A DNA stretch of 64,000 bases from Nelumbo lutea (lineage: Eukaryota; Streptophyta; Magnoliopsida; Proteales; Nelumbonaceae), in NCBI GenBank assembly GCA_022828595.1, contig JAKGHH010000007.1, positions 37,696,356 through 37,760,355 of the forward strand, in the 5' to 3' direction. Position 1 is the stretch's first letter; each line of letters starts with the position of its first letter. The translations under genes were made by a program, and so were the position numbers. The notes below the pieces were generated by a model. It was not told where the DNA came from. It was given only the letters and a program-made list of their open reading frames with translations, and ran no database searches. Shown piece after piece: positions 35,401 to 45,131 of the stretch.

Positions 35401-36138
35401 CTCCCTTTTTCTTCCTTTCCTTACCTTTCCTTTTTTTCTTTCTTTTTTCTTTGTTATGTCTTTTTATATGAGGTGTGCATGAGGCGTACGCGTCAGAGGT
35501 GTCAGCAACTCTAGCATACGCCTCAGGGCATTTTGGGGGTGCCTCACCTGGAGGCATGCCTCGTCCCACACCTTTTAAAACACTGCAGTGCCAACTCAAT
35601 TTTCAGGAAATGTAAACTATTCCATCTCACAAAAATAAATAGATTTGATATAAAAAAAAAAAAACATACAATATGGCAAGCAATATCAGCTAAGTAACCA
35701 TCCAAGCATCGTTACTGCAAATAAAAGCTCAATAGTAACTTTATCATGTACGAACTACAGGCCCAAGTGTAGAAACAAAGAGCTTTTACCAAGGCTATAC
35801 AACATTTTAAGTTTGAAAGAGAAAAAGTAGTAATTCAATCAGAAGCAACAGTTTATTTTCCCATCCACACAAATAAATAAACTCTTAAGATGCATCAATG
35901 CCACCAACCATGTATGGTTCACTATACAACACTTGTAAGCTTTCCTCTGAAGCAATAAATGGATAAAAAGCAATAATGTTTTACGATTGATCAAAAAAAG
36001 CAATAATTATTATTCATGGACCAGTAACCTACCATTTGTATGATTCCTTGGGCTTTTAAGTAGCTCATCTTCATTTGATTCATAAGTCTCTTCTACATTA
36101 CAAGTACAACAAAGCCAACGACGCACTCTTCCTTTCAT
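26543..36138 (-). CDS. PTI1-like Ser/Thr (receptor-like cytoplasmic) protein kinase, intact
   Basis: Coding exons in order: 36138-36033, 31001-30748, 30618-30492, 30369-30096, 28198-28066, 27952-27866, 26668-26543. All borders are GT/AG and phases match, giving 1107 nt or 368 aa plus stop, the usual PTI1 size. The N-terminus [13 protein letters not shown] is Cys-rich, the known palmitoylation-type membrane anchor of this family. Kinase motifs are the Gly loop GEGSYG (about 82-87), VAIKK Lys (about 103), HRD Asp about 207 with Asn about 212, DFN in place of DFG (225-227, as in the PTI1 family), and GTFGYHAPE (246-254). The end is [18 protein letters not shown]1 kinases act downstream of other kinases such as Pto or OXI1 in defence and oxidative signalling; the role here is inferred. 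The first intron after the ATG exon is 5 kb and full of transposons. A longer N-terminal reading frame upstream of 36138 exists but an acceptor at about 36211 argues it is 5' UTR. Confidence 0.93.
29379..29953. mobile_element. 575-bp hAT-type non-autonomous element in a PTI1 intron
   Basis: Ends CAATATTCAGAAAACTGGACC and CCGGTTTTCTAAACACTG are imperfect inverted repeats (consensus CAGTGTTTAGAAAACCGGAC). The 8-bp flanks GTCTTACA (29371-29378) and GTCTTACC (29954-29961) match at 7 of 8. The interior includes (TA)n at 29462-29494 and no ORF. A diverged inverted copy lies at 46258-47167. Confidence 0.8.
31002..32168. other. Intron sequence upstream of PTI1 exon 2
   Basis: Part of the 5-kb intron between 36033 and 31001. 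AT-rich; no coding signal or recognised repeat. Confidence 0.6.
32169..32583. mobile_element. 415-bp hAT MITE with perfect 8-bp target-site duplication
   Basis: Left end ATAAGTGTCAATTGCACTGG and right end CCAGTCCATTGACACCCTT are inverted repeats. Flanks ACCAAACA at 32161-32168 and 32584-32591 are identical. It holds about a dozen GGTCCAAT/TGGACC words on both strands. It sits in the first coding intron of PTI1. Confidence 0.9.
33060..33693 (+). pseudogene. 5'-truncated L1-type LINE (zf-RVT end of ORF2) with poly(A)
   Basis: Translation gives [14 protein letters not shown], then a stop, then [18 protein letters not shown] and [11 protein letters not shown]. This is the zf-RVT (reverse-transcriptase zinc-binding) signature of plant L1 ORF2, with one Cys pair degraded. 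The C-terminal tail continues to about 33530, followed by a 3' UTR and an A-tract at 33678-33692. It is antisense to the PTI1 gene that hosts it. Typical 5' truncation from incomplete reverse transcription. Confidence 0.75.
33694..34968. other. PTI1 intron, no gene
   Basis: 33780-34080 contains GATAC/GTATC words like those at 7790-8000. 34690-34930 is locally GC-richer with an imperfect hairpin (CCGCTT/AAGCGG, about 34730-34752). No coding similarity recognised. Confidence 0.5.
34969..35585. mobile_element. MITE-like element with TGTTTTA ends and a pyrimidine tract
   Basis: Left end CAATGTTTTAGAACGTGGAG and right end CCCACACCTTTTAAAACACTG are imperfect inverted repeats. GGAGGCATG and GAGGCGT words recur near both ends. 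The flanks CTTTTAAC and CAGTGCCA do not match, so no target-site duplication is seen. The core 35330-35455 is an almost pure C/T tract on the plus strand (TTTCCTTTCC-type), which creates long spurious open frames on both strands. Confidence 0.5.
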
Positions 36139-36210
36139 TGTGAGATCAATGTTTTGCTTGCTAAGCTGACTCTTGAGGCATTCAAAGAAATTAAGAGAAG
36201 GAGCATGTGC
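36139..36210 (-). other. 5' UTR part of the first coding exon of PTI1
   Basis: A splice acceptor on the minus strand (TTAGTGCAG/GCACATG) fits at 36211/36210, placing 72 nt of leader before the ATG at 36138. A second candidate acceptor (GAGTCAG) lies closer to the ATG. Confidence 0.5.
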
Positions 36211-36513
36211 CTGCACTAACAAAGCCAAGTCCATGATGTAACTCATAACAGTACGTCAGACATTAATTGTGCAGAAGATATTTTTTCTTTTTTGAACTTC
36301 AGTTGATAATTAACAACTTATTAAATAGAGATTTTGATCATTGATACTAATATGCTTTGAATAACTGACAGAACACTAGAATTGGTGAACTCAGACTATG
36401 GAGATTATTCCAACCCAGGGCTTCTGTTAAAAGGACTAAGTTATGCACCTCCGGAAAACCTAAACCTATCCAACCCAGGAAGGCATCTGAATCCCACTTC
36501 TTGTGACAATTGT

Positions 36514-36628
36514 CTTTTTTTATGAATAATTTAATAGAATTAACATTTAAAACTAATTAGTTTTTATGCCGTTGCCGAAAAAATGGAGAATGAGGTGATT
36601 CGAATTCATATCATTTAATGCATTTAGA
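36514..36628 (-). mobile_element. 115-bp SINE-like retroposon with 16-bp target-site duplication
   Basis: The word TTCTTGTGACAATTGT occurs at 36498-36513 and again, perfectly, at 36629-36644. The enclosed 115 bp begins with CTTTTTTT on the plus strand, i.e. an A-tail on the minus strand. On the minus strand it contains GAATTCGAATCACC, close to a pol III B box (GGTTCGANNC). Long perfect duplication plus A-tail means L1-mediated retroposition; SINE identity is an inference. Confidence 0.6.
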
Positions 36629-36644
36629 TTCTTGTGACAATTGT

Positions 36645-39420
36645 GCTTCTAGTTCATTGTTCTTTCCCTTCGCTTCCCACTCCAATCGATGTTTTGTTTG
36701 TGTTTCAGGTTTGAGTAAAAAAATGGCAGCAAGTCCCAATCCGCAAGTTAACAACCAGAATACTGGAATCTTTCAGAGAGGAGGAAGTGTTGAACAACAA
36801 GTTAAAGAAAGCAGAGCCTTCAAACCGGAAGGGGGAGGGATTTACAAGATGGTCAGGAGTTTTGGGGTTATTACTTCAGATGAAACAGGGGAATCCATTA
36901 GGATTGAAGGAGACTTACAAAGAAAATGGGAAACCTAAAGGCTATTTCAACATTAGCTAGGGACTCAGACAAGGATGCCCCCTCTCTCCCTTCCTTTTTA
37001 CCTTTGTTGTTGAAATTCTAAGTTCCTTTATCAAGAAAGCAAGAAGGTTGAATCTTCTGAAAGGTTTTCAAGTGGGAAGGGATGCTTTTCAGATTTCTCA
37101 TTTATTATTTGCAGATAATAATATGCTTTTCCTGGAAAGAAATTTGGATAATATCAACAATCTGAAAAGGAAAAGTAGCATTGTTTAGAAGTTTCTCTAA
37201 AAAGTAGCATTGTGGGAGTTAATATAAACCAAAATCTGGTGAATATATCCAAGGAAGTGTTAGGGTGCAATGCAGAGAGGTTTCCCATTTCATATTTGGC
37301 GGGAACCCAAGAAGTTGAAGTTTTTGGGACCCAGTGTTGGTAAAATGTAAAAAAAAAGGTTGACCATGTGAAGAAAAAGTTCTCTTAAAGGGGGAAGACT
37401 GACCTTTTTAGATCAGCAACACAGAAAAGATTTCATTAAAATTAGATAAAAAAAGGTACAACAAGAAGTTCTGAAAAGATATAACAGACTCAAGGGGACA
37501 AATTTAATCCAGAAAATTACAAATAAGCCCAATATATAGACTCTCTCTGAACCCCTTGCTTAGCTAGCCCATCTGCCAATGGTTTGCAGTTCTTCTAAAC
37601 CAATCGACTTGAATCATCATTTCTTTAGATAGCCATTTGAAGGGGGAAGGCTGACCTTAATCAAGGCTTCTGTAGCTAACCTGCCAACTTACATTCCCTC
37701 GGTGTTTCAAATCCCAACCTAGAGTCATAAATAGAAGTGAAAAACTCCAACATGATTTTCCAGGTGGAGAAAAGAAATGCCATTTAGTAATTTGGGGGAA
37801 AGTTTGTAAGCCGAAGGAAGCAAGGGTCTTGGTTTAAGGCACTTCAAGGAGAGAAATGTTGCACTTCTTGAGAATTGGCTGTGGGGATTTCCTCTTGAAT
37901 CCGATGCTCTTTGGAAGATGGTTATAAGCAGAAAATATGGGACGAATGCAAATAGTTGGGATAGCAAGGCAAGGTACACTTGAATTGAGTGAAAGTAATC
38001 AACCCTTGGAAAGGTATTTCCTCTACTTATAACTCCTTTCTCTATTTCATCAGGTATAAGGTAGGGAATGGTTCTAAAATTAAGTTTTGGACTAACATAT
38101 GGTGGGGTGAAAACACCTTGGCTAACTCCTATCCTCAGTTTTTCAACCTTCCCCAAAATCAAGAAGCCTCTATTGTCTCTAGCATCCCCTCTTCACCTCT
38201 TGAATCTATTTGGATTTCAGAAGGCCTTTGAGAGATGCAGAGCTTGGTGAAATTGCAGACATCCTCCACTCACTAAGAGAAGTGTATCCCTCCCCAGATA
38301 ACCTTGGATCAACGTGTTTGGAAACTTCACCTTGCAGGAAAGTTCTCAACTAAATCCCTTTTTCGGGGCCCTGGTGTTGGAAAGTTCTCACAGCATTTTC
38401 CTGTTTAAGAAGATATGGTTTACCCATATCCCTCTTAGAGTCTCCTCCCTTGTCTGTGAGACTTGCTTGAAGAAAATAAATGACTATGATCTTTTACAAA
38501 AAAAAAAAAAAAAAATAGAAGAAAGCAACCTGTGCATTTTTTGTATTAGAAATGGTGATTCTGCTAAACACTTACTTTTACATTGTTTTGAACAAGAAAT
38601 ATTTGGCACTTCCTCAATAATGCTGGTTACAGTTGGATTATTCCTGAGCATATCGAGGAGTTCACTTGGCAATGGCAAGTCTTGGTAAAAGGGGAAAAAT
38701 TTACTGGTGAGTAGCTCAAGCTGTAATGTGGGGCATGTGGCTTGAAAGAAATAATTGTGTTCAGAAGATAGTGCCTTTAGGTGATTAATTCCTTGGAGTT
38801 CAAAGGTATCTCGATGGGGGATCTTCAAAGGAATTTAGTAGAGATCCTGCACATCTCCCAGGCTGTTAAGTATTATTAGAAGTCCTCCTACATCAGAAGA
38901 GTTAGAGATGAAACTACATTATGATGGTAGTACCTTTGGATAACCCAGTACAGCAGGGATTGCTGGTGTGTTCAAGAGGAGGGATGGCAGTATTTGGTGG
39001 GCTTTTAGTGGTCCGATAGGGACTGCTGATTCAACAAAGGCTAAAATCTTAGTTGTACTCACAGGTCTCCAAATTGCAAAAGACGAAGGGGTTCTACACT
39101 AACCATTGAGAGTGATTCTGCAAACACAATAAAATGGTTAGGGGGAGAAGGATGGAAGCCCTTGGAGGTTAGCTCATCATCTGACAGAAGCCAGAGATAT
39201 CTTGAGATCCTTGTGTGCTAACCTAATTGGATTCTCAGGGAATTAAACTCTTTAGCTGATCATTTGCAAAAATCTGGTAAGGTGCTCACAGGGAAGATAT
39301 GTATAGTGACAGAATCCTGCCTATGTATCCCTGAGCTGTTCTTTTGTTCTGGTTGTACACCTTCACATGTACTACTCTTGTTATTAATAAATTCAGTTAC
39401 CTTTTTCTAAAAAAAATAAT
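36645..39420 (+). pseudogene. L1-type LINE remnant (RT, zf-RVT) in the PTI1 5' UTR intron
   Basis: In order: an open stretch beginning MAASPNPQVNNQNTG (36723), possibly ORF1 derived; reverse transcriptase motifs GLRQGCPLSPFLFTFVVEIL and HLLFADNN (about 36958-37130), where the catalytic FADD has become FADN; a gap; YKVGNGSKIKFWTNIWWG (about 38053-38110), the conserved block upstream of zf-RVT; CIFC..GDSAKHLLLHC (38537-38590), the zf-RVT zinc site; an RNase-H-like tail; and a 3' end near 39410 with an A-rich tail. Internal deletions remove endonuclease and most of RT. Frameshifts and stops are numerous. It is antisense to PTI1, whose 5' UTR intron runs from 40161 to about 36211. Confidence 0.8.
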
Positions 39421-39460
39421 AATTAACATGCCACAAGTTTATTATATAATTACCATTACA

Positions 39461-39487
39461 AAAAAAAAAAAAAAAAAAAAAAAAAAA
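39461..39487. repeat. Poly(A) tract, 27 bp
   Basis: Uninterrupted A run. A second A run (38500-38516) interrupts the LINE ORF2. Length calls here may be unreliable. Confidence 0.9.
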
Positions 39488-40161
39488 CAGAATTTGCTCT
39501 ACAAATTTTTACAAAACCATCAGCTTTAAACGAGAACAAAAATGATTATGAAATACTCATCAAAAAGTAGTTAGCATACATACTGGCCATTTAAAACCCA
39601 GAAATTTTCGGAAATATTGTAATCACTCAAATCTCACCAATAGATTGTAGCGTTAAACGTCGCCTTCCATCACAAAAATAAAAGAAACCAGAAGATTACA
39701 CAAAATGAACAAAAGATGGATATAAATCAACATCAAAAGCGACCGATCGTATTCGAATCACCAATTGGAACTGATCGCTAAACAGTTCCACAGCTGAAAG
39801 AACCAAATTAATTCAATAATTCGAAAATGTAGCTCCAAAGAAGGATGAAACAATATCTGAATTTGAATGAATTTCTGATGAAATGGGTGATCAAGGAGTT
39901 ACAAGACACGAAATGATTCCCTATAAAAACAACTCTTCAAGAAAGAACAGATCCGCCAAAGTTTTCCTTAAAAATCCCACAAAATCCGAGACGATCAAGA
40001 AGAAAATTTTTGAATAAAAGAATTACCGAAAAGACTTAGAAATTGAGCGAATACCGATCCAATCCTAGATACAAATTAGCATTAAACTGAGAATAACATA
40101 GAAATCAAACGATAAAGCGAGGGAATTAAGAGAGAGAGAGAGAAGTATCGGAAAAGCTTAC
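39488..40161 (-). other. 5' part of the PTI1 leader intron
   Basis: No gene. A (GA)n run lies at 40130-40142. Minus-strand text just inside the donor is pyrimidine-rich, as is usual for plant leader introns. Confidence 0.5.
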
Positions 40162-40310
40162 CTGGTTTTGTCGCGTAGGTTTCTGATGTGACGATTCTTG
40201 GGATGGAAGAAAATAAAGGAAAACAGGTAAAAGGAGGGTTCTGGGGAGAGAAGACAGAAGGGCAACGTGAGGAAGGTCGGTCGAGAGGACTGTCGACTCT
40301 CCCCATCAAT
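40162..40310 (-). other. Probable 5' UTR exon and core promoter region of PTI1
   Basis: Minus-strand reading CGACAAAACCAG/GTAAGC gives a strong donor at 40162/40161. The exon upstream is GC-richer than its surroundings and starts within about 150 bp of the donor; the exact transcription start is unknown. A non-coding leader exon followed by a long intron fits the clean coding start at 36138. A hAT element begins at 40439, so any distal promoter is now partly transposon sequence. Confidence 0.5.
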
Positions 40311-40438
40311 AATCAATAATAACGTAGAAGGCTAAAAGCAAACGCGGTGAACGCTTGAACGGGTATGGATCATTCCTACCCGGGAACGGAAGATGCGACC
40401 CTATCCGGCCCGCATCATGCTTGCAAATTTGCTAGCCA

Positions 40439-41360
40439 AGTGTCCATGAAAAACCGAAACGAACCGCAAAATACGGTTAATCGAACCGATCGGTTCGGTT
40501 TCGGTTTAAAATTTTTGAAAAACCAAAGAATTGGTTCGGTTTTCAGTTAACCTACAAAAAACCAGCGGATAACCGAACCGACCGGTATATATTTATATAT
40601 ATTTTTAATATATGTATATATATAAATATATACTTATATTTATAATAATATATTTATTAATATATTATATATTTTTAAAATATTTATAATATATTATATA
40701 TCATTTATTATTTATAATATAATATTATGTATATATTTATATAATATATATTATAAATATAAAAAACCAAAAAACTGAAGAACTGAACTGGTCAAAAACC
40801 AAAATCGGTAGCCGGTTAATCATTGGTATCAGTTCGGTTTCGGTTTAAAGAAATGGAAAAATTGGTACCACTGATTCGGTTTGTAAAAATTGCCCATGGT
40901 TTGGTATGGACACCCCTACTACCCAACAGTGATCATAAAATAAAAAAACTGAAAAATCGAACCAAATCGATGAGGGCCAAACCAAAAATTCTGATTAATC
41001 AAAATAGTCGATTCAGTTTCAGTTCAGTAATTTCAAATAATATAATATTATATAATATAAAAAGTTGGTAATTAACTGAATTGACCGATATATACATATA
41101 TACACATATATAATATAATATTATATAATATTATTTATTATTTATAATATAATATTATATATATTAGTTTTTTATTATATTTATTTATAATATATTATTA
41201 AAATCAAAAAATCAAAAACCGATGAACTGAAGTAATAGATAACCAAACTGATGATCCAGTTAAATAATTGACTTCAGTTCGATTTCAGTTATTAATTTTT
41301 AAAAAACCGGTAGTATCGGTTCGATTTAAAATATATGCCCAAACAAACCGTGGGCACCCT
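40439..41360. mobile_element. hAT-like element(s) rich in CGGTTCGGTTT, next to the PTI1 promoter
   Basis: Ends AGTGTCCATGAAAAACCG and CCGTGGGCACCCT are imperfect inverted repeats. Flanks GCTAGCCA (40431-40438) and ACTAGCCA (41361-41368) match at 7 of 8, so the whole interval behaves as one insertion. A second internal terminus (TATGGACACCCCTA, about 40905-40918) suggests a dimer or nested copy. The arms carry many (T)CGGTTCGGTTTCGG words. The centres (40585-40760, 41080-41190) are almost pure A/T. Confidence 0.75.
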
Positions 41361-41368
41361 ACTAGCCA

Positions 41369-41685
41369 CACGGCCACAACTTGAGGGTATTTAGTACTAT
41401 TGCCGTTTTAACTCAAAATGTTGCCAGCTTACGCCAGCTGTGCATTTCGAGTTTAACGGCTAGATATTTGTTTGATTCAGCCCAATGCTGTAAGACTAGA
41501 TTACCCAGATTAGACTAGATGGTCAAACCATAAAAATCGGGAACTTACTTCCTATTCTGGTTTTGAACAACTGTTGTTGGACTATGAAATTATGAAAACC
41601 AGGAACCAATTGGCATTACGGTTTTTTAGTACGTGTTTGGTTTGGGAAACGTTTTTCGAAACACAGAAGCGCCATGCAATGGTGT
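41369..41685. other. Short intergenic stretch
   Basis: No gene or repeat recognised beyond scattered AT-rich words. Confidence 0.4.
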
Positions 41686-42880
41686 GGCATAGTGGTGTCA
41701 AATGGACCCCGTTTTGGATTGGATCTGTCCAAATTAATATCAATTTGGACAAATTGGATAGACCAATAAGACATATTGAACTGGACCAATTCACACTTAA
41801 TGGTCCAAAGTATTTATTAGATTGGATTGACCTATTCCATCCCTAATGGATTTGTATTAGATTGGGTTAGATTGAACCAATATCTAGACTAGGGGTGGAA
41901 CCAAGTATATTGGTGAAGTGGAGAGGTCTTTGCCCCCCATTATTTATATAAGTGAAGGCAGGGTCAAAAATATAATTGATGAGGGGTAATTTGGTCCTCC
42001 AAATGACATCATGACACATGACTTTTAAGCGATACATCGACACTAAGTAAGTAGATCACCTCAGCAAGTCGGCCAACCTAAAGTACCTCAGCTTGGCCGA
42101 CCCGAAGGACCTCCGAATAAGGGGCGACTTACCTTAGAGACCGGCCGAGCTAAGACAACTACTATCAGCGACCTACAAGGCATGCACACTGATTTGTCAT
42201 ATAGATCCGTTGCCAGACCGAATTCTCCGGAGTATTGATGAGTCAACCGTTAAGCCAGCCTACCCGCACCACGCGCGTCAAAATCAATCAAACGGATCTC
42301 ATCCCTCTGCACAGATTACGCAACCAACATCATTACTCTCCTGACTTAACAAAAACGGCTCTACGAGAGCCTAGGAACCGTTACAAGAGGTCTTTGATCA
42401 CTCACATCTATATAAAGGATTCATTTCCACCTGAAGAGGTACGTGCGATTAAACTCTTGTACTCTCTAATCTCTTAAGAACTTCTAAAGATTCATTGTTG
42501 ACTTAAGTATTGGAGTGCCCATCCCGAGCAAAAGCAACCCGAGCACTCTAACTCTTCCTCTTGCAGAATCACATAGCTCGGCCCAATTCAGCTTGACCAC
42601 CGATAGGGTAAACATCCGATTTGGCGTTCGAGTCATCTACCACGTGAAAGGCACCAGATTGCGCTACATCAATAATTAAGTGTGTCCTTGGCCCTCCTAA
42701 GACTTGAAAGTCCCACTAAAATGTTAGGCTCATTTTAGAAGGAGGACAAATACAAATATTCGGAGAGTGCAAAATTATGTATTTTGGATTGGATTGGATT
42801 GGATCTGGTCCATTTGTACTCATATTGAACTGAACTGAACTGGATTGGATCAAATCCAGTCCATTTGGCACGATAGTTTT
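41686..42880. mobile_element. hAT MITE split by a solo LTR
   Basis: TGGTGTCAAATGGACC at 41692 and its counterpart GTCCATTTGGCACGA (about 42859-42873) look like the two ends of one MITE with TTGGATT/GGTCCA words. The 695-bp solo LTR at 41977-42671 lies between them. No matching target-site duplication was found, so the pairing is tentative. Confidence 0.5.
41977..42671 (+). mobile_element. Solo LTR (695 bp), gypsy/Tat-type, perfect 5-bp TSD
   Basis: Starts TGATGAGGGGTAATTTGG and ends GCGCTACATCA. It is flanked by ATAAT at 41972-41976 and 42672-42676. It has a TATA box (CTATATAAAGG, about 42409-42419) and a GACTTAAGTATTGGAGTGCC block (42499-42518), as in the LTR at 47173. The orientation is inferred from the TATA box. 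It arose by recombination between two LTRs of a full element. Confidence 0.92.
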
Positions 42881-43279
42881 CTTAAGTTTTTTGTTTGGAT
42901 AGCATTGTTGCCACCTAAGCAAAATAGAAAAAGTATTCTTTGGTTTTCTGTTTGGTTATCCCGTTTTTCATTGAAACAATCCAAGAACATACTGTGTCTA
43001 GTGTAAAATTTACACAGGATATAAATATATTTTCTATCAACAAGTGTTGATCTAGCGGCCATTGTTTCACATATTAGCATCCAACATTAGCATAAAACGA
43101 AATGTAACGGTTAAACTGAAAATCTAATGGTTCAAACATCTTGAAGTCCACATCCAACAGTCCACCTTGTCTGATATGAATATCTAACTGTTAAATTGAT
43201 ATAAAATACCAATCTAACGATAGAAAATTGAAGTGGATTTATTTTTTGATCCAATGGTCTAATTTCCTTTAAATGTATA

Positions 43280-43307
43280 CTAGTTAGGACCCGTGTGATG
43301 CATGGGT
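43280..43307 (-). mobile_element. Possible Helitron 3' terminus
   Basis: Read on the minus strand there is an imperfect hairpin (ACCCATG ... CACGGGT, 43307-43289), six bases, then CTAG followed by T. This is the arrangement of a Helitron 3' end (hairpin, CTRR, insertion before T). The body would extend to higher coordinates. No helicase or 5' TC end was identified. Confidence 0.4.
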
Positions 43308-43780
43308 TTTATTTATAAGTAAAATTGAGGAAGGAGCTCTATTACATTTCTAATTAAGTGGTATCCATCTAAATTCATTCTAGTATATTAATTTTTTTGT
43401 TAGATCTAATTTATCCAATCACAATCTAATTGTGCTTTAGCAGAGTGGCCAATTTCCTATTTTCAAGATAAATTTGTATCTTAAGGCTATTTTTTTAAAA
43501 ATATTTTTTATTAATTGTTACTAGTTTATTATTATTTGTGTATTATTTTTAGGTAAAATAATTAAAAAAATGCCCTTGTAACATTTCTATTAACCACCTT
43601 TGTGTTTTGACCCTATCAAAGCCTCCCTTATATAGTTTTGAAAAAAAAAAGTACAAATACCTCTTTTGGCTTGGCTTTTTCAGTAACAAAAACATTAAAA
43701 TTATCAAAATACCCTTATGAATGGCAATTCATTATTATATACAATTTAAAGTAATTGTTCTCTAAGAATTACAACCAAAC
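43308..43780. other. AT-rich sequence, no gene
   Basis: Possibly the body of the Helitron candidate. No coding similarity. Confidence 0.3.
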
Positions 43781-44150
43781 TTTGCTAACTTATGAGCTAC
43801 CATGTTCCCACATGGAATAGTGGCTAAATGGAGTAGTCACTACTCACTAGTGGACATCAAAGGCTATGTCCAACAAGAAAGAGATTACCTTTTGTGCATC
43901 TCCTCCTAAGAAAATGTGGGTGCGGTTAAGCTCCTTAGCCAAATGGAGACCAGCTGGGAAGGCTTGAGCTTCAACATATTCTGGAGAGCTTAGTTCTGTT
44001 CTTTGAGATCTGCATAAACAAATCTCCCTGGGTGGTCCCTCATGACCAAACCTAGACTAGACCATTTTGAGTTTGATGCTCCATCCACATTGATTTTGAT
44101 GAAAGGGCAAAGAAGAGGCATCCAAGCTGAATTCCAAGTCTGTAGTGGTT
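43781..44150 (-). pseudogene. RNase H (RVT_3) domain fragment of an L1-type LINE
   Basis: Minus-strand translation gives PFIKINVDGAS, LGLVMRDHPGRFVYAD, then after a frameshift EYVEAQAFPAGLHLAKELN, HIFLGGDAQKVI and finally CGNMVAHKLAKFG. These are the motifs, in order, of the plant-specific RNase H domain that follows zf-RVT in L1 ORF2 (catalytic NVDGA, the EA of the helix, GD, and the final AHxLAK). Broken by stops and frameshifts. No reverse transcriptase is attached. Confidence 0.8.
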
Positions 44151-44489
44151 CAACTTATCTTCAATAAGATTAGATCATTTATGTTTTAAAACTGACTTAA
44201 AATAAAGTGGTAGCTAAGCAATTCAACCATCCAAAGTAAATCAATCAATCTAAACTAATAAAATTTTGGGTTTCTTGCGGATAACGGGCAACTTTTTACC
44301 TTTCATAGAATAAACTTTTTAAAAAAATATCAAAAAAGGGTAATAAACACTGTGGCTCGTCTTCCTCTTTACCTCTGTATTTCTCCGGCCAAGTAATAAC
44401 AGAAAATCATGGAACTTCCCAGAAAGCAAACCGGCGCAGGAGGGGAAGAAAGCGAAAAGAAAAAACAACAAAATTAAAATTTGTTACAA

Positions 44490-44950
44490 AATAAAAACTT
44501 AAATCGCCAGAAATTGCCATCACCTCCTCGCACGGTAGCGTACTCCCTCAGCGCTCTAACGTCGGCACCGCACCTCAGGAATTGCAGAAAGAAGAGCCTG
44601 AAGCTGGTGCCCGAAACAGTCCGATGTAACCGCCACCAGTTGGCCAAAGCGTTTGTTGCTGGGATCTCCAATGCTAAGAAGAACCTATGGAAGATGAAGA
44701 ATCACGATTTAACACATGTGGGCTCTAAACGCCCCAAAAAGATGATGAGTTCGTGTATCAGCCCCGACACCACGAACGTCGCCAGTATGGCTGGTAGTGC
44801 GGCGAGGCTTCACGTAGGGTCGTATACAGTGGAGCGCAGGATATTGGATGCATTGATATTCCGCCTTCCGTCTTCGTCCCCAGAAGTCCTGAAGCGAGGT
44901 GAAGAGGTAGGGGTCGTCGAACTGTGCTTCCACAGTTCCAAGGTGGGGGC
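44490..44950 (-). pseudogene. Wax-synthase-like (long-chain-alcohol O-fatty-acyltransferase) fragment
   Basis: Minus-strand translation gives VEAQFDDPYLFTSLQDFWGR (44936-44877), the hallmark of the plant wax synthase domain. A frameshift follows, then ILRSTVYDP, LPAILATFVVSGLIHELIIF (containing the MBOAT His) and LGRLEPTC; then a stop and a degraded IPATNALANWWRLHRTVSG, FFLQFLRCGADVRALREYA. This is roughly the last 40% of such a protein, about 150 of 350 residues. Wax synthases are ER membrane acyltransferases making wax esters. The locus is truncated, frameshifted and starts abruptly, so it is a relict or captured piece. The long open frame on the opposite strand (44481-45131) is a shadow of it. 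Confidence 0.75.
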
Positions 44951-45131
44951 AGTAAAGTGTCAGGATGATCTTGGGATGCTAAAGATACGAAGGTGGGGAG
45001 ATTTTGTTCGGTGGTCTAAGGAGGAAGGAGATGAACAGTTTTTTTACCTTTTTTGGATATATTTTAAAAAAAAGTTATTTTATTTTAGAAAATATTTTAA
45101 AAAGGTTATTTTTATTGATAATAAATCTTAA

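Noticed and set aside
35096..35599. 167-residue minus-strand frame and overlapping plus-strand frames
   Set aside because: They arise from the long C/T tract (Lys/Glu/Arg or Phe/Leu/Ser runs) inside a MITE-like element; there is no gene-like composition.
36538..39429. AATTAACAT repeats as target-site duplication of the LINE
   Set aside because: The left copy falls inside the 115-bp SINE-like insert, which has its own convincing 16-bp duplication. The 9-bp AT-rich match is probably chance.
44481..45131. 216-residue open frame on the plus strand
   Set aside because: It lies opposite a clear wax-synthase-like sequence on the minus strand, and its own translation shows no known motif. It is a shadow of the pseudogene plus AT-rich tail.
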